A stretch of DNA of 64,000 nucleotides. It comes from Orthonyx spaldingii (Eukaryota; Chordata; Aves; Passeriformes; Orthonychidae). Below are positions 24,069 to 36,300 of the stretch, in pieces (position 1 is the first letter of the stretch; the number at the start of each line of letters is the position of its first letter). A program made the position numbers and the translations under genes. The stretch spans positions 494,128 through 558,127 of the forward strand of contig VZTJ01000079.1 of NCBI GenBank assembly GCA_013397795.1. Reading direction: 5' to 3'. Below the pieces are notes generated by a model. The model did no database searches. It was not told the origin of the DNA and saw only the letters and a program-made list of their open reading frames with translations.

Positions 24069-27000
24069 TTTTGGTGTGATTTAGCCACTTCTAAAAGTAT
24101 CTCCTGTAGATATCTCACTTTTTTCCTTTCTTCACACCCCCAGGACTTCCAATCGAGCTGCTCATCCATTCATTACCACCTTCTCTCCAGGACCACAGAC
24201 TCAGTTTAATATAAAAGACATTATATCTTTTCCAAACTGCTCCATGTACTTCTTTTTAAAACTGTTGATTAATCCCAACTCTTACGCTGGAAATAATAGA
24301 AAACATCCTTCTTGAACAAGATGACAAATATATAAGGTATAACAAGCTAATTATCTGTAATTTCATGCTTGCTCTTTCTGTGAAGCACATTAAGCCACCC
24401 TACAAAATCTCAGGTTTTCTTGGATTAACAGATCACATCAGGTAAAGGTAATTTTGCAGGTTTGTGTCAGTCTTTCTTTAAAGGAGCTTTTGCTCACAGC
24501 TTCTTCACCTTACTCTTAAAACCCAAAATGCACAGCCTTGATTTTTCTTTGGCCTGTTTCCTTCTTTGGCATAATTTTCAAAGCATTTCATTGCAGAACT
24601 TCTGGTCAGAACCACTTTTAGCATCTACAGGGGTTCTGCAGGGGCAAGAGTAGGGTCAAGTCTTTTAATCCTAACATTGATACCCTCACCATCAGACATC
24701 CAAGATATAAAATATTCATGCATGTAGGTAGTACTGTTAAAATGTTTATTGAAAACCTTGCATCTATCTCAAGCCTGCCTGCTTCTCCTGTGACATGGCA
24801 TCAACAGTTGCCTTACTAAGTCATGCTCAAGCTCTGTTTCTCTCTATTGGTTCTTTCTGCCAGGACACTCAGCCCAGCAGGTACCTGTAGAGTACACACT
24901 GAAAATTCTCCTCCAGCCTGTGTCACATTTAACAAATGCCTTAAAGCAAAATCTTGGGAATAACCTATCCTTTAATAAATACATGGCTTGCATGACAAAC
25001 ACTACCCTGATTTTTAAAAATGCTGTCTAGAAAGAGCTAAATATTTACCTTTGGTGCTCCATCAGTCCTGTGTATGGTACTGGTGTTGTTTTCATCTGAA
25101 GATGAGAATCAATACTTTCAGTACGTTGTTTTATTCAGCTGGCAAAGTTACCAGAAAATGCTGTAACATGATCAGGGTGGACAAGAGTGCGCTTAAAATT
25201 GTAGTCCATGCACAGAGACTTTACACGGGAGTGTTTCTGCCCCTGTGTGAAGGGCTTTTGTTGGATTGCTGAAAGTTTGGGTTGGGGGAGTGTCAAAACC
25301 AAAAAGACAGACACACCTCAGTTCAGAACAAGAACACATTTTTCCAGGGGACAGTCAGAGAACTGGAAGATGCAAAGCAGAGTATATACACTTGAACAGA
25401 ATGCAAACTGACTTCTTTGATTCCAAGCATCAAATGAGGCTTTTTACTTGTATACTTTCACATAATTGATCTACTACATTATGTACTTTGAACCTTCATA
25501 ATACAGCACACTGGCTGTATGTTATTGTAACCACGCTGAAGGAACTAACTCTGTGTGTAAAAAACAGGAAAAGAAAGATGCTAGAGAATTTGTTTTCCTG
25601 TTTAAACAAAACATTTCTTCATACTGAAAGGGAGAGACATCATACGGCAAACATACAAAAGCAATTAATTTGCTAAGAAGATTTATACTTCACATCTAAA
25701 TATATTACTAGATGGGGAGCAGAGAGAAAGGTCAGCATTCATTAGGCAAAATGGCAGGGGGAGAATTCATCTGATTAAAACATTAGCATATAAACGCAAT
25801 AGGAATCTTGAACCTCAATGCATTCCCACCAACTTAGGGGTACAAGTCATCCCTGGCAGACATAAAACTGCAGCAATCAAAATGGCAGAAGGTCACTGGT
25901 AGGAAGGAAATAACACCAACTTCGAGAAAAAGGATAGCTTTAGCATAAGTCTCTTCTAAAACTTTGTGATACATTACTGGAACGCATCCTAAATTCCAGA
26001 GGCTGTTAAATATATTGCCTGGGAAGATTGTAAAAACACACCACTAAAGTACAATTGGATTACAAAAGCTTTATAAATTACTGCCCTTCATCTCAGTCAC
26101 TTCAACTGACTGTGCAGGCTTTTAGCCTGCTCTGGTGCACTGTAAACCTCAATAAGGATTCTTGCAATAAATAAATTTCAATTCACCATTGTCATGACTC
26201 AGAGTTTGTCCAAAGGCAGTGGCAGCAGCTCAGCTGAAAATGGCAACATAGGAAATCACTATAACCTGGTCACACGGAACTGCAAGCTCACTTCCTGAGG
26301 GGAGCTTTGCTATGAGGCAAAGGCAAAAATATTTAATTCTCCTGATATTAGACAGAACTTTATAAAAAATATCTTCCCTTACCCAAATCCATCTTCTACG
26401 TTATATCCAGTTGGTATCAACAGACTCAGCTGAAAACACAGTACATAATGGGTATATACAAACTCTGATCATAAAATCTTGGAATTATATTATCTCAATG
26501 TTCCTTTGTTTCACAATGGTAAATTTACTGTTGCTAAAGGAAAATGGATGTACATCGTAATATTTTCACAAAGTGTTCAGAAACATATTCAATGTCAACC
26601 TTTATTATCTTACATCTCTGCAGTGAGCAAACTCACCCACAGAATTCTGCTTCTCTGTAAGAGACTAGGCATCCTAACAATCCTCATGTGCAGAAAGGAA
26701 TTGTGTTAATTTATTTATCCATGGTTATCCAGCTTTCAGAATCAACCAACAAAACAAACAAAAATTTCCATCTGATATAACTAAATCTCTCCATAAATCT
26801 AACCACACAATTGCCTTAATTTAGACATAAAAAAAATAACTGTATTGCAGTTTATGATCACAGATCCAGAGATTAAAATGAACTCAATAAATAAGCAAGC
26901 TGTGGTTTGCTACATACTGCAAACCAGATTCCTCTTCTGCTGCAGGTATCACCAGGGATATTGTCTATCATAAACTGGATAAACTATCAGCAAAGGGGAA

Positions 27001-29577
27001 GTTATCCATTTTACAACTTACAGAAGAAGAAACCAGGAACAGAATTGCACTTCCTTGGCTGACACTGGTTAAGGACACTGCCAAGGTAATAAAGTGAATT
27101 AGAGAAACTGGTCTGATGATATTGGAAATAAAGCAGAGGGGTGGGAGGGCAATGGGCAGGAGCATCGAGTCACAAATTCAGTGTGACTACTCAGACAATG
27201 CTAAAACTCAAAATTAAATCCAGGGAACTGAAATGCAGAATTATTTCCATTTAGTGGTTTACTCCCTTTGTTCCTGGTCCCCACTCAGAGCTCAGCCTGC
27301 AAGGAGCCCCCAGAGCAGCACGGCCCAAGGAAACTGCACAGCTTTGCACAAGGCTGTGGTGTGGACAGAGGCTGGGCAGGAGCCCTCCACAGGCACTGCA
27401 AAAATCAAGGCCTGTTTTAAGGACATGGGACAAAAGGGGTTGATCAACAGAAACTCAACTCAAAGATTCCTGGATTCTGCAGGAAAAGGTGACAGCAATC
27501 CAATGGCAGCTGTACATCCAGCCTAAACATTCAACAGTAGGGCTTTGCCACCCACAGGGATTTAACTCTTGTTCAGTCACTGAATATGAGACACTTTCTT
27601 TGCTGTTTGTTATTTTAAGGTAGACACAGAGCTTGAGCAATAGAAAAATCACCTCTGCAAAAAGTGGGGTGTGCTTCAGAGCGTGCCTGGAGGGACAGGA
27701 ACCTTTCCTGCTGACGAGCAGAGTACGAAGCTCCCTTAGCACCTTGTCCAGCTCCGAGGTCTGTGCCTGGATCCAGCTTCAACTTTATCCCCACTGAGTT
27801 CTGTGCTACTTCAAAGCAGCTCTTACAGATTAAATTATTGCAAAATATCAGAGTAAGTTTCCTTCCTGCATAAAAAATAAGTCCTATTTAATTTACCTCT
27901 CCTTTACTTAATTGGTAACATTTTTCTCTGGCAATTAAATTTGTATTTAATTTCTTCAAACATTAGCCTCTGCAAGCTAGAGATTTTTATTTAAAATAGT
28001 TGAGACAACTGGGACAAAGCAAAAAAAAAAACAAACATTTCCTCTAACTTTCAAGACTTCAACTCACAGGTCCTGAAAATCTTCTCTATTTTTTTTGGCA
28101 TTGGTCATTTATGAAGCATCTTTCAAAAACACAGTCATGTTGACACTTCAAATTTCTGTTAATTACACTTCAAGTATCACATTACAGCTATGCACAAGTA
28201 TAAGCATGGAGTCAAATCTTGCCTTTTGTTTGGAAAGGACTTTGGTTCTCATAAGCATTAATCTAGAAAGCAGCAATCTCAAGTGATCTCATTTCCATAG
28301 TGAATTTCCATCTTATTTGGTGGGATTTTACAAATATAACAAGAGTCTGTCCCATTACATAAAGTTATTCACTTCAAGTAAATCTCTATCTCCATAATTT
28401 ACAAATTATGTCAGAGCACAAAGAATAGTTCAGTCAACTGGGAATTACAGCAAGCCATCATCACTAAGGGTGATTAATATCCTAAATGAAAAAAATTGGA
28501 TGCTTTTATACAGCCCCAAAGTTAAAAAAGACTGTAAGTCAAAATGGGGGTCACAACAATTATGAAAAAATAAAACATGCTTTAAAATATTTATTTCAGC
28601 ATTTGTTGACATAAAACTATTCAGCAGAATAATAACTGCAAGAGCAGGAACCTGCTATCATGGCTGGAAATGTAATCATTTAAGTACTGCCACCTTCATC
28701 ACTTATTGATCATGCAGAGCATCTCCACGGCACACAGGACATAGAGCCCCCCACTGGCTCCTGAATGTCAGGGAGCAAAAATAGCTGTGGTACAAAACAA
28801 GAACATTCTCTAACTGATCCTGACCAAAAAGGTACCTTTGGGGAGCTTGCTTTGTTCCCCCACACTGCTCCAGTACAGTGGCTGGAGGGGATCATGCCAT
28901 GGATCTTTCCAAACATGCAATACACTCGCAAAATTCTTGTTTAAATCACTGACCAGGCACCCTAAAGATGTGGAGAATGAAGAGAACTTTATCTTTTTTG
29001 CTTCTAGGTGCAGCCCATCAGAGCAGCAGATCAGATCAGGGAGTTTCAAGGAAGTCGCCTAAAGAACACTAAAAGCTTTGGGAAAAATGGAGGAACATTC
29101 AAAGATTCAGCTTTTTTCTTTTTAATGTAGAAAAGAGAGCAGGAGAGGACAGAAAATGAATTGTCTTAATGTAAGACACTTACTAAGAGGGAGCTTGATG
29201 AATGATTTTTCTGTGCCTGCTGGGGAGACAACAAGACCAAATTGGCCTAATTTTCAGTGAAAAGGACTTAGATTGGGATAAATTCTATACATCAAAAGGC
29301 AATTATAACAGAACAGGCAGCCAACAGAGGTTATGCAAACCCTGTCATTCTTTACAGGCACAGGTTAGGTAAAACATCTGTCAGGCAGAGTGGAGGTAAA
29401 GACTCCTCCTCTCAAGAACTGCTGTTCCTAAATGTTTTAAGCTTAGGAAAACTTTTTATATACACAAGATCTCAGCTTGCCTCAAGGCCTGCCATGTGAT
29501 CCTTTATAAAGCATGATGAAATAAAGACAGTACCAGAGGGGTGACCTCATGGACCTGCTCCCTGGGCTTTGCAGGCC
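24069..29577. other. Unique non-coding DNA, no gene seen
   Basis: About 5.5 kb of AT-rich sequence without a recognised transposon, RNA gene or exon. There is an A run near 28021-28033. The longest frames lack protein-like composition. Confidence 0.5.
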
Positions 29578-29711
29578 TTTTTTTGCAATCCTCATTGTAC
29601 TGGGGGGGAAAAAAAGAAAAAAAAAAAAAANTTTTTCAATCCCTATTTGACGGGGGGGGAAAAAAAAAAAAAAAAAAAAAAAAAAGGAAGAAAAAAAGAG
29701 GGGAAAAAAAA
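29578..29711. repeat. G-run/A-run tract with N and duplicated flank (assembly scar)
   Basis: A unit made of a T run, gcaatcctcattgtact and seven Gs (29578-29608) runs into a long A-rich stretch and a single N at 29631. A near-copy follows: T run, caatccctatttgac and eight Gs (29632-29659), then a second A run to about 29685 and A/G-rich sequence to 29711. The similar copies meeting at the N suggest the same locus was represented twice, with differing errors, at a hard-to-sequence G-run/A-run. Frames here are low-complexity translations. Confidence 0.6.
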
Positions 29712-30285
29712 GAATAGTAAGCTCCCGCTGCTTTTAAAATAGCACCTGATGAATGCTACTGATGTCTTTGCCTTCTTCCCGTTCATCTGCAGTCTGGGGG
29801 GTTCTGCCTGTACCTGTGGGCAGAGCACAGGCGCCCCCAGTTGTGGCACTCTCTGGAACAGTGACTGTGGAAAGGCTCCAGGCTCTCCATGCTCTGACTC
29901 TTCACACCTCCAGGAGAGGGGAGGGAATGTGTGAGACAGGAACCTCTGCTTTGTTCAGGTCATGCAAAGCCTCAGGTCTTCTGATCATCCTGCTAATATA
30001 CCTCTAACTACTTTTAAATGTGCATCTGTGTTCCTGACCCTGATTTTCCCTGGATTCCCTTTGGAACACGCAGGAGCTCCCTTCAGTGACCGCCAGCATT
30101 TGCTCCACGTCCCTCTTTCTGTCCTGCTCAGCCACATTAAGATAAGGTACTTAGCTCTGTCGGGAAAAAGAAATGCCGTGGAGAAAAGGAACCCGCAGGA
30201 TTTCCTCCCTGTTAATGAGTGGATGAGCATTTAATCGTTCTAAGTCAATTTAAACTGTCTGGTTGTTCTTCAAAAGCTTAACTCC
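29712..30285. other. Unique non-coding DNA
   Basis: Mixed-composition sequence with overlapping short frames on both strands. No domain, splice structure or repeat was recognised. Confidence 0.5.
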
Positions 30286-30325
30286 TAATATTCCTTCTTA
30301 ACTGAATATCACAGAAGGAATATTA
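30286..30325. repeat. 13-bp perfect inverted repeat
   Basis: Arm taatattccttct (30286-30298) is the exact reverse complement of agaaggaatatta (30313-30325), with a 14-nt loop. It is not followed by a T run that would suggest a terminator, which would not be expected in a vertebrate anyway. No function is assigned. Confidence 0.85.
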
Positions 30326-33300
30326 TTCTATCACACCTCCTGGGTGTCCCAATATATGACTGCAGAGGGCCATTGATGAGTCACAGCACAACAGGAATTC
30401 CTTTGTTCGCCTGTCAGTGGTGGAATTTTAAAAATACCTTCAGGGACTGGATTAAATGGTGCTAAACAACCTGGCAATGTACAGGAACCTTGGAGGTACA
30501 CAAGTCAGTCCAAACTGAAAGGAAAGGAACAGTTTCATTTCCTTGGCATGCATGGATTTAAAAAGAAAAATAAAACAAAAGCAAAACAAAAAAATCCAAA
30601 CAAAAAACCAAAACACCACAACCGGAAGCTTCCATCCAACTAGGAATTCAAAGTTAAATGGACAAGCAACAATTCATCTTGATATTCAAGGGTAGATATT
30701 AAAAAAAACCAGCATTTACGTAGCAGCCCTGTGGGTAATGACATGCAGGGGAATGTAAAGTGATGTCATGCAGTGAGAGTAAAAATTTTTAAAGTCATAT
30801 TTTTTACTTTATTTGCTACACTCTACATAAACTTCTAAAACCATGTGAAAAAGGATTGCAGTTTTTCATCCATAGATGAAAATTACTAAAATTTACTTTA
30901 CTCATTACCCATTGACTGAAGAAGGCCACGCTTATGACACACAGATAAGAAAACTCATTTAGAGTGATTTGTAAGAACGGGGATTTGCACTTGTGTGTTT
31001 GGTAATAATTACAGCCATATACTTACCCTGCCACACATAATCTATCATCTGATTGTTACTGTCCACCCACTGAATTTTAGTGATGCCAAATGTCTCTCAT
31101 GTACCAGGGACACTGGGACTGGGAGGCACTGTAAAAGCAGGAGACAACACTATCATAAATAGTATCAACAGTAGGAGGCTGTTTGATAGGTCCTGCTCCC
31201 AACCCCGGTATCTCTTATGAATTGCTTTCATTAAGTATCTCAGAAGCCTGAGGTTATTTAGAAATTTGTAACTGTCAAATTAGACTTTGTGACAAAGCAG
31301 CCTGGGTACCTCCACACTGGAGCACCCGGCAAGTAAAGCAGTGCGGGGAGGGGACACGTGTCAGTCGCCCACTGCAGAGCAGTGGAACATCAGCATTTTT
31401 GTTCTCCTTGGCTCTCTCTGCTTCTCCATGAGGAGCCTTTCAGACCAGCCCTGGCCCCAGCCCATGTTCATGTACTCAAACCTGAGCGGGTGGCCTTGTG
31501 TCGGTAACTGCTGGTTCCTGCCTCCACTCACTGGGCCATGGAGTTTGGCCACCAGTGTCTCAAGAGTGGCTGAGGGTTTTAGCCCAAATGGAGACTCTAA
31601 GCCCAGCTCTTCTGACAGTGAACAACTCAGGTCCATGCCAAGACCTCCTGGAACTGCAGCTGACCACCAGGGAGCTGTCACAAATATCCTGGATGGCACA
31701 TCAGTCAGTTTGGAATAAAGTTTCCAAGCTCTACCACCACTACCAGCTTTCTAAATGCTCTTTATTTATAGGATAAAGCAGAAGAAGAAATTGATCAAAA
31801 ACCGAGTAGAAAACACCAACTGGGGGCATCCTGAATTCTGCTGATCAGCACTTCTTTTCCCTTGCTTTATCACACTGCTCCCTCATCTTGGGCCAGTCCC
31901 CACGGCCTCCCTCCAGTGCTCTGGTTTGCAGCCTCCATCCCTCTGCCTTGTGAATTCTCCTGACCTGACCCAACAGGCAATCACTGACCCCAGTTCTTTC
32001 CCTGGTGCTCAGCACTGGTTCCTTGTTAAGCCAAGCTATGATCTTTCATACTGCAGTACTCTAAGTAAACCAGCCTTTAACACAGCTGGGTGTTTGAGAT
32101 ACCAGTCCAGAACAGGGGTGAAAAAATAACAGGATAAGAGAAAGCAGTGATATTGCATATTCAAAACAGAGTGCACAGACTGACAGAGATGCACTAAAAC
32201 CACCTCTGTATCAAACAGTACCCATGAGCTGTGCATTTCCTAAAGCATTGCAAGCACCCTCTTTAAAAAAAAAAAAAAAGAGTTATGAAAAGGAAAATTA
32301 ACAAATGCACTGAGAACAGTTCTTCAAAACATATTTCTTGTAAGCCAAGTCTATTTTAAGTCTATCTAGCATTGCCATAACAAACAGCACACACAGATGC
32401 ATAACTGAAGTGCTGCTGTCCTTATGCAAGAAGTATTTTTACATATGTAACCACCCACAGCCAGAATGCAAACCCCACACTCAGAGAGGATGGCCTTTAC
32501 TTCAGAACCCCTGGGTTCTCCTCTAATCTAGAGAGATTCTAGAACAAAGAAGATGTAGCTCAGACAACCTTTCTCAATACAGACAATGAAGGAAGATGAC
32601 ACACTCACACAATTTTACTAAATTACAAATTATCATTAACTGTGCCATTTAAGCCATTTTTGAGTTCAGCAGGAGCCAAGAGATGCCAACACCTTCTGAG
32701 CAGCAGAGTAAGGGTCAAATGCTTGGAACAGAACTGCTGCCAAGGGAGTTGGATTAGGAGCTATCTGCATATTTCTATATCATTTATTAAAGTTCCTTTT
32801 GTTGCTATTTTAAACATATCCACGAGTGCCAATCTGGTGAAATAACTGAAGTCTTACTAATCTTTCATTCTGTTTGTTTGTAAATATCTAGAAAAATCCA
32901 CAGGATAGGAAAAAACCCTGACAATCTTTTCCTTTTATAGGTGGCTCTGTCTTCACCCCTTGAACACCTGAATCAGTATTTTCCTGAATCAGAAATCTGG
33001 TTTTGGATTAATCTTTCTTAGCTTTATCTGGGTTTCTTCTTAGTAAAATCACTATTTCACCTACAATCTACCAAATCCAGTGGAATAAATTCTCTTTTGT
33101 CTGTTGCAGTGGTGTTATGTTGCTTTTGTCAAGGATTCAGGTTATGGTTCAGCACTGAACTCACTCCTGGAGAATTCTTTGCTGTCATCTTCAGTCACAA
33201 GTGGGTGCAGTTTCCATAATCACAAGTAAAAATTGTAGCTCAGAAAATAGATGTGTGACTTCAAACCTTCACAAGGAACATCTTGACATTTAAATCCAAT

Positions 33301-36300
33301 TACCCTTTCTCCTTGCTGATGAAAATGTGATACCAACTAGAGGAAAATTCTCCTAGACAAATATATCATATTCTCCAGCTCCTATAAACTTTTTGCCACC
33401 ACTTGTGGTATTACACATTGCATTCTTTATCAGTCATTTCACAAAATAAAGGGTTAGCAAGTGTGTAGTAATTAAGAGGTGATGCCAAGAAGTCTATAAA
33501 AAAATTATTTGGAAAGTCTTTGTAGAATGATGATCTTCTCCCCAGTTGAAATCATTAATTGCAAAACTGGAATGAACTCCATGGTAAGACAGACTACTGC
33601 TCTTTGTAATAAATTAAACTGTCAATCACTCCAAGCACCTTTAATAATATACTGGTTCCCCGAGCTCTTAAATTACAGGCTGAATTTCATTTATCAGTCT
33701 GCTCTATGTGAAAAAGGATTAATTAAACTCATTCCAGTATTACAGTAAGGCTCTATTTCTCTTAGTACTACAGAATAATTGACTGCAAATGAATTGAAAA
33801 GTGAGTAAGTAATTGTAGTTATTATTCTGATGTAAATATTAGTTCTCTTTTGACATTTCAAAAGATTTAGTAGAGGCACATTAGTGATAAGACAGATCAT
33901 TACCCTGGCTAGGAAGAGGAGATAGCACAGAAAAAGTGAAATTGCAATCATTAGTTTAGATACCTAAAAATACTTCTATTTTTTGCTTTTTCATATTGTT
34001 ATGTACCTTAAAGTACAGTTTCATTAACTGATTTATTGTATTACGTGTGCTGCAGTGAAGGCAATGCATGATATCCTGGTGCTTTGGAAATAAGTCAGAG
34101 GTAACATGAGTTCTCATAGAGAAAGAGTGAGAAGTTTGTCTCAGTCATGACTCTGCCAGTGCTATAAAATTCAAATCAACTGATTGCCATTGTGAATGAC
34201 TAGTTTTCATGAAAAAATTATACCAACAGGCACATTTGGGCAGAAAGAAATCACCTTTTAATTGGACAATCAGACTAGCTCAGACAAGGGACTGCAGCAC
34301 CTCCAGAATGAACAAAAGATTTGCTGTTCAGAATTGTGGGTAACGGGAGATTACTGAAGCAATTTTCTAAATATAGCATCTCCTAACATCTCTAGAGATC
34401 AGGGCCACACACTGAATATCAGCAGCCCAAAATTTAGCTTCTAAGTCTTCATTTTCACTTCGGGGGTAGCTAGACTGGTTTCAGCAATTCTTTGACCCCT
34501 GAAGATTGCTTTTCTACAACATTCTTGTAAAGCAAAACCTGGAAAAAAAAAAACCAACCCTGAAGCCTGTGAATCTGTTGGGGGTTTTTTTCCCCAGGTT
34601 TTGTTTCTTATGTCTTTTTATTCCTTACCTTTTCTGCAATTTTGATTCTCAGCCTCTCAATAGAAGATCACAAGAAAACTTCAAAGCAGTTTCAGCAGCC
34701 TGGCATCCTGAGCAGTGAATGAATCGAGCTTTTCACTCCCCAGCATGACCTGGGACCTGGCTGTTTTGACTGAACTGTCAGCACAACTGCTGCACATTTC
34801 AGCTATTACCATGAAGCCACAGTTTAGACAGACTTTGCTTGTTATTGTTTATTTTCTGCTCTTCTGTTTTCAGGCTAAAACAGGCTGTTTACCTCACAGA
34901 ACTTTAAATAAATGTTTCTTCCTCAAGTGCACAACACACAAACCTGCCAAGGAATGCAGATGGTATCTAATTTCTCTGGGAATTTATCTGTTCTTTAAAG
35001 ACACCCTGTTTTCTTCCCCTTTTCCCTCCTTTAACTGAAGAAAACTCTTGAGCAGTTTGGACCAACGTTTAATTTTACACATCTTTGAAAGCAGAGCATC
35101 ATAACCCAGATATTTAGTACATATTGAGGCTTTCTTGTGGGTTGTGCATGACAGGAAATGGTGGATAAATGCAAGTTAGTTTTGAATTATTGTAAGGATA
35201 CCTGAGGGTAAGTAGAACCAGAAAACCATTTATATCAGTTAATTCAGGGAGTCAGTTTGCACATTGAGACTGTGCAAAAGAAGAATCCTGTGCAATCATT
35301 GGTAAAGGAACTTCAATAAAAGAACACTCTTCATCACTGAAATGTAAATATAAACACAATGTTTATCAATAACTCAAAATAGGCAAGACATTATTGAGAA
35401 TAAATATATAAATTAATATATTGAAGAGGATAATTAATTTTTTCCCAGCTATACTTTAAAGACCATTAATGTCAGAGATTTTTGTGTTTCCTCCTTACAG
35501 GTTTGTTATGAAGCACTGCATTTTATAGATAACAAAAATATTCTGCAACTAGATAATTAAGTTTGCTCATAATTTGTTGTACATTAAAGTAACAAATCAA
35601 TGTGGTCGCTGAAGCAAAGTGATTCTATAAATTAAAAAAAAATGTGTCTGCAATTTGGGGTTTGCCACTACCCTCCCTGCCTGACTTGTCACCAGTTCTT
35701 TGTTTCAAACAGGCACTCAGATATAGCAGTCATTAGACAATTTAAAAATCTGGCTGAGGAAAATAAAAATAACTCTATTTTCATTACTTAGTTCCCCCAA
35801 AATATGTAAGTAGACAAAAAGAGAAATAAAAATAGATCACAAGAAAAAGGGATCAGGTTATTGATAAAACTGCTGTAAGACAAATAAGCCATAACGTTAA
35901 AGAGCAATTTTTTACACTCCATGGAAAGCTCAACACCTTAAGTAAACCTTTCAAAGGATCATTTAAAACCGTATAAAAATGCTCTTATTTGGCAAAGGAT
36001 AAGTATCTACTTGAAAGTACAAACTAGAGGATCAGATTAATTTCACAAACTTGTATATAGGATCATGAGTTTTATAGAAATCTGTAGCACTCTGTTGGAA
36101 ATCAGGCAGACTTCTTGTGAAGAACAAGGGGCAGGGGAGCAGTAAATGCATGGCAATCCCAGAGAAAAATATATCAAAGATGGGCTGAAAAATAACATGA
36201 GCCAAATAAAGTTACACTCATCATGCAGAAAAACATAGACCAGTGGAAGGGCAACACTTCAGATAAACCAGACATCGCTCCATCAAAACCTCTGGAAAAG

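Noticed and set aside
23660..24169. 169-residue minus-strand open frame, one of the two longest in the window
   Set aside because: It lies antisense across the GC-rich plus-strand CR1 and overlaps three other frames; its Pro/Ser-rich content is a shadow of the repeat.
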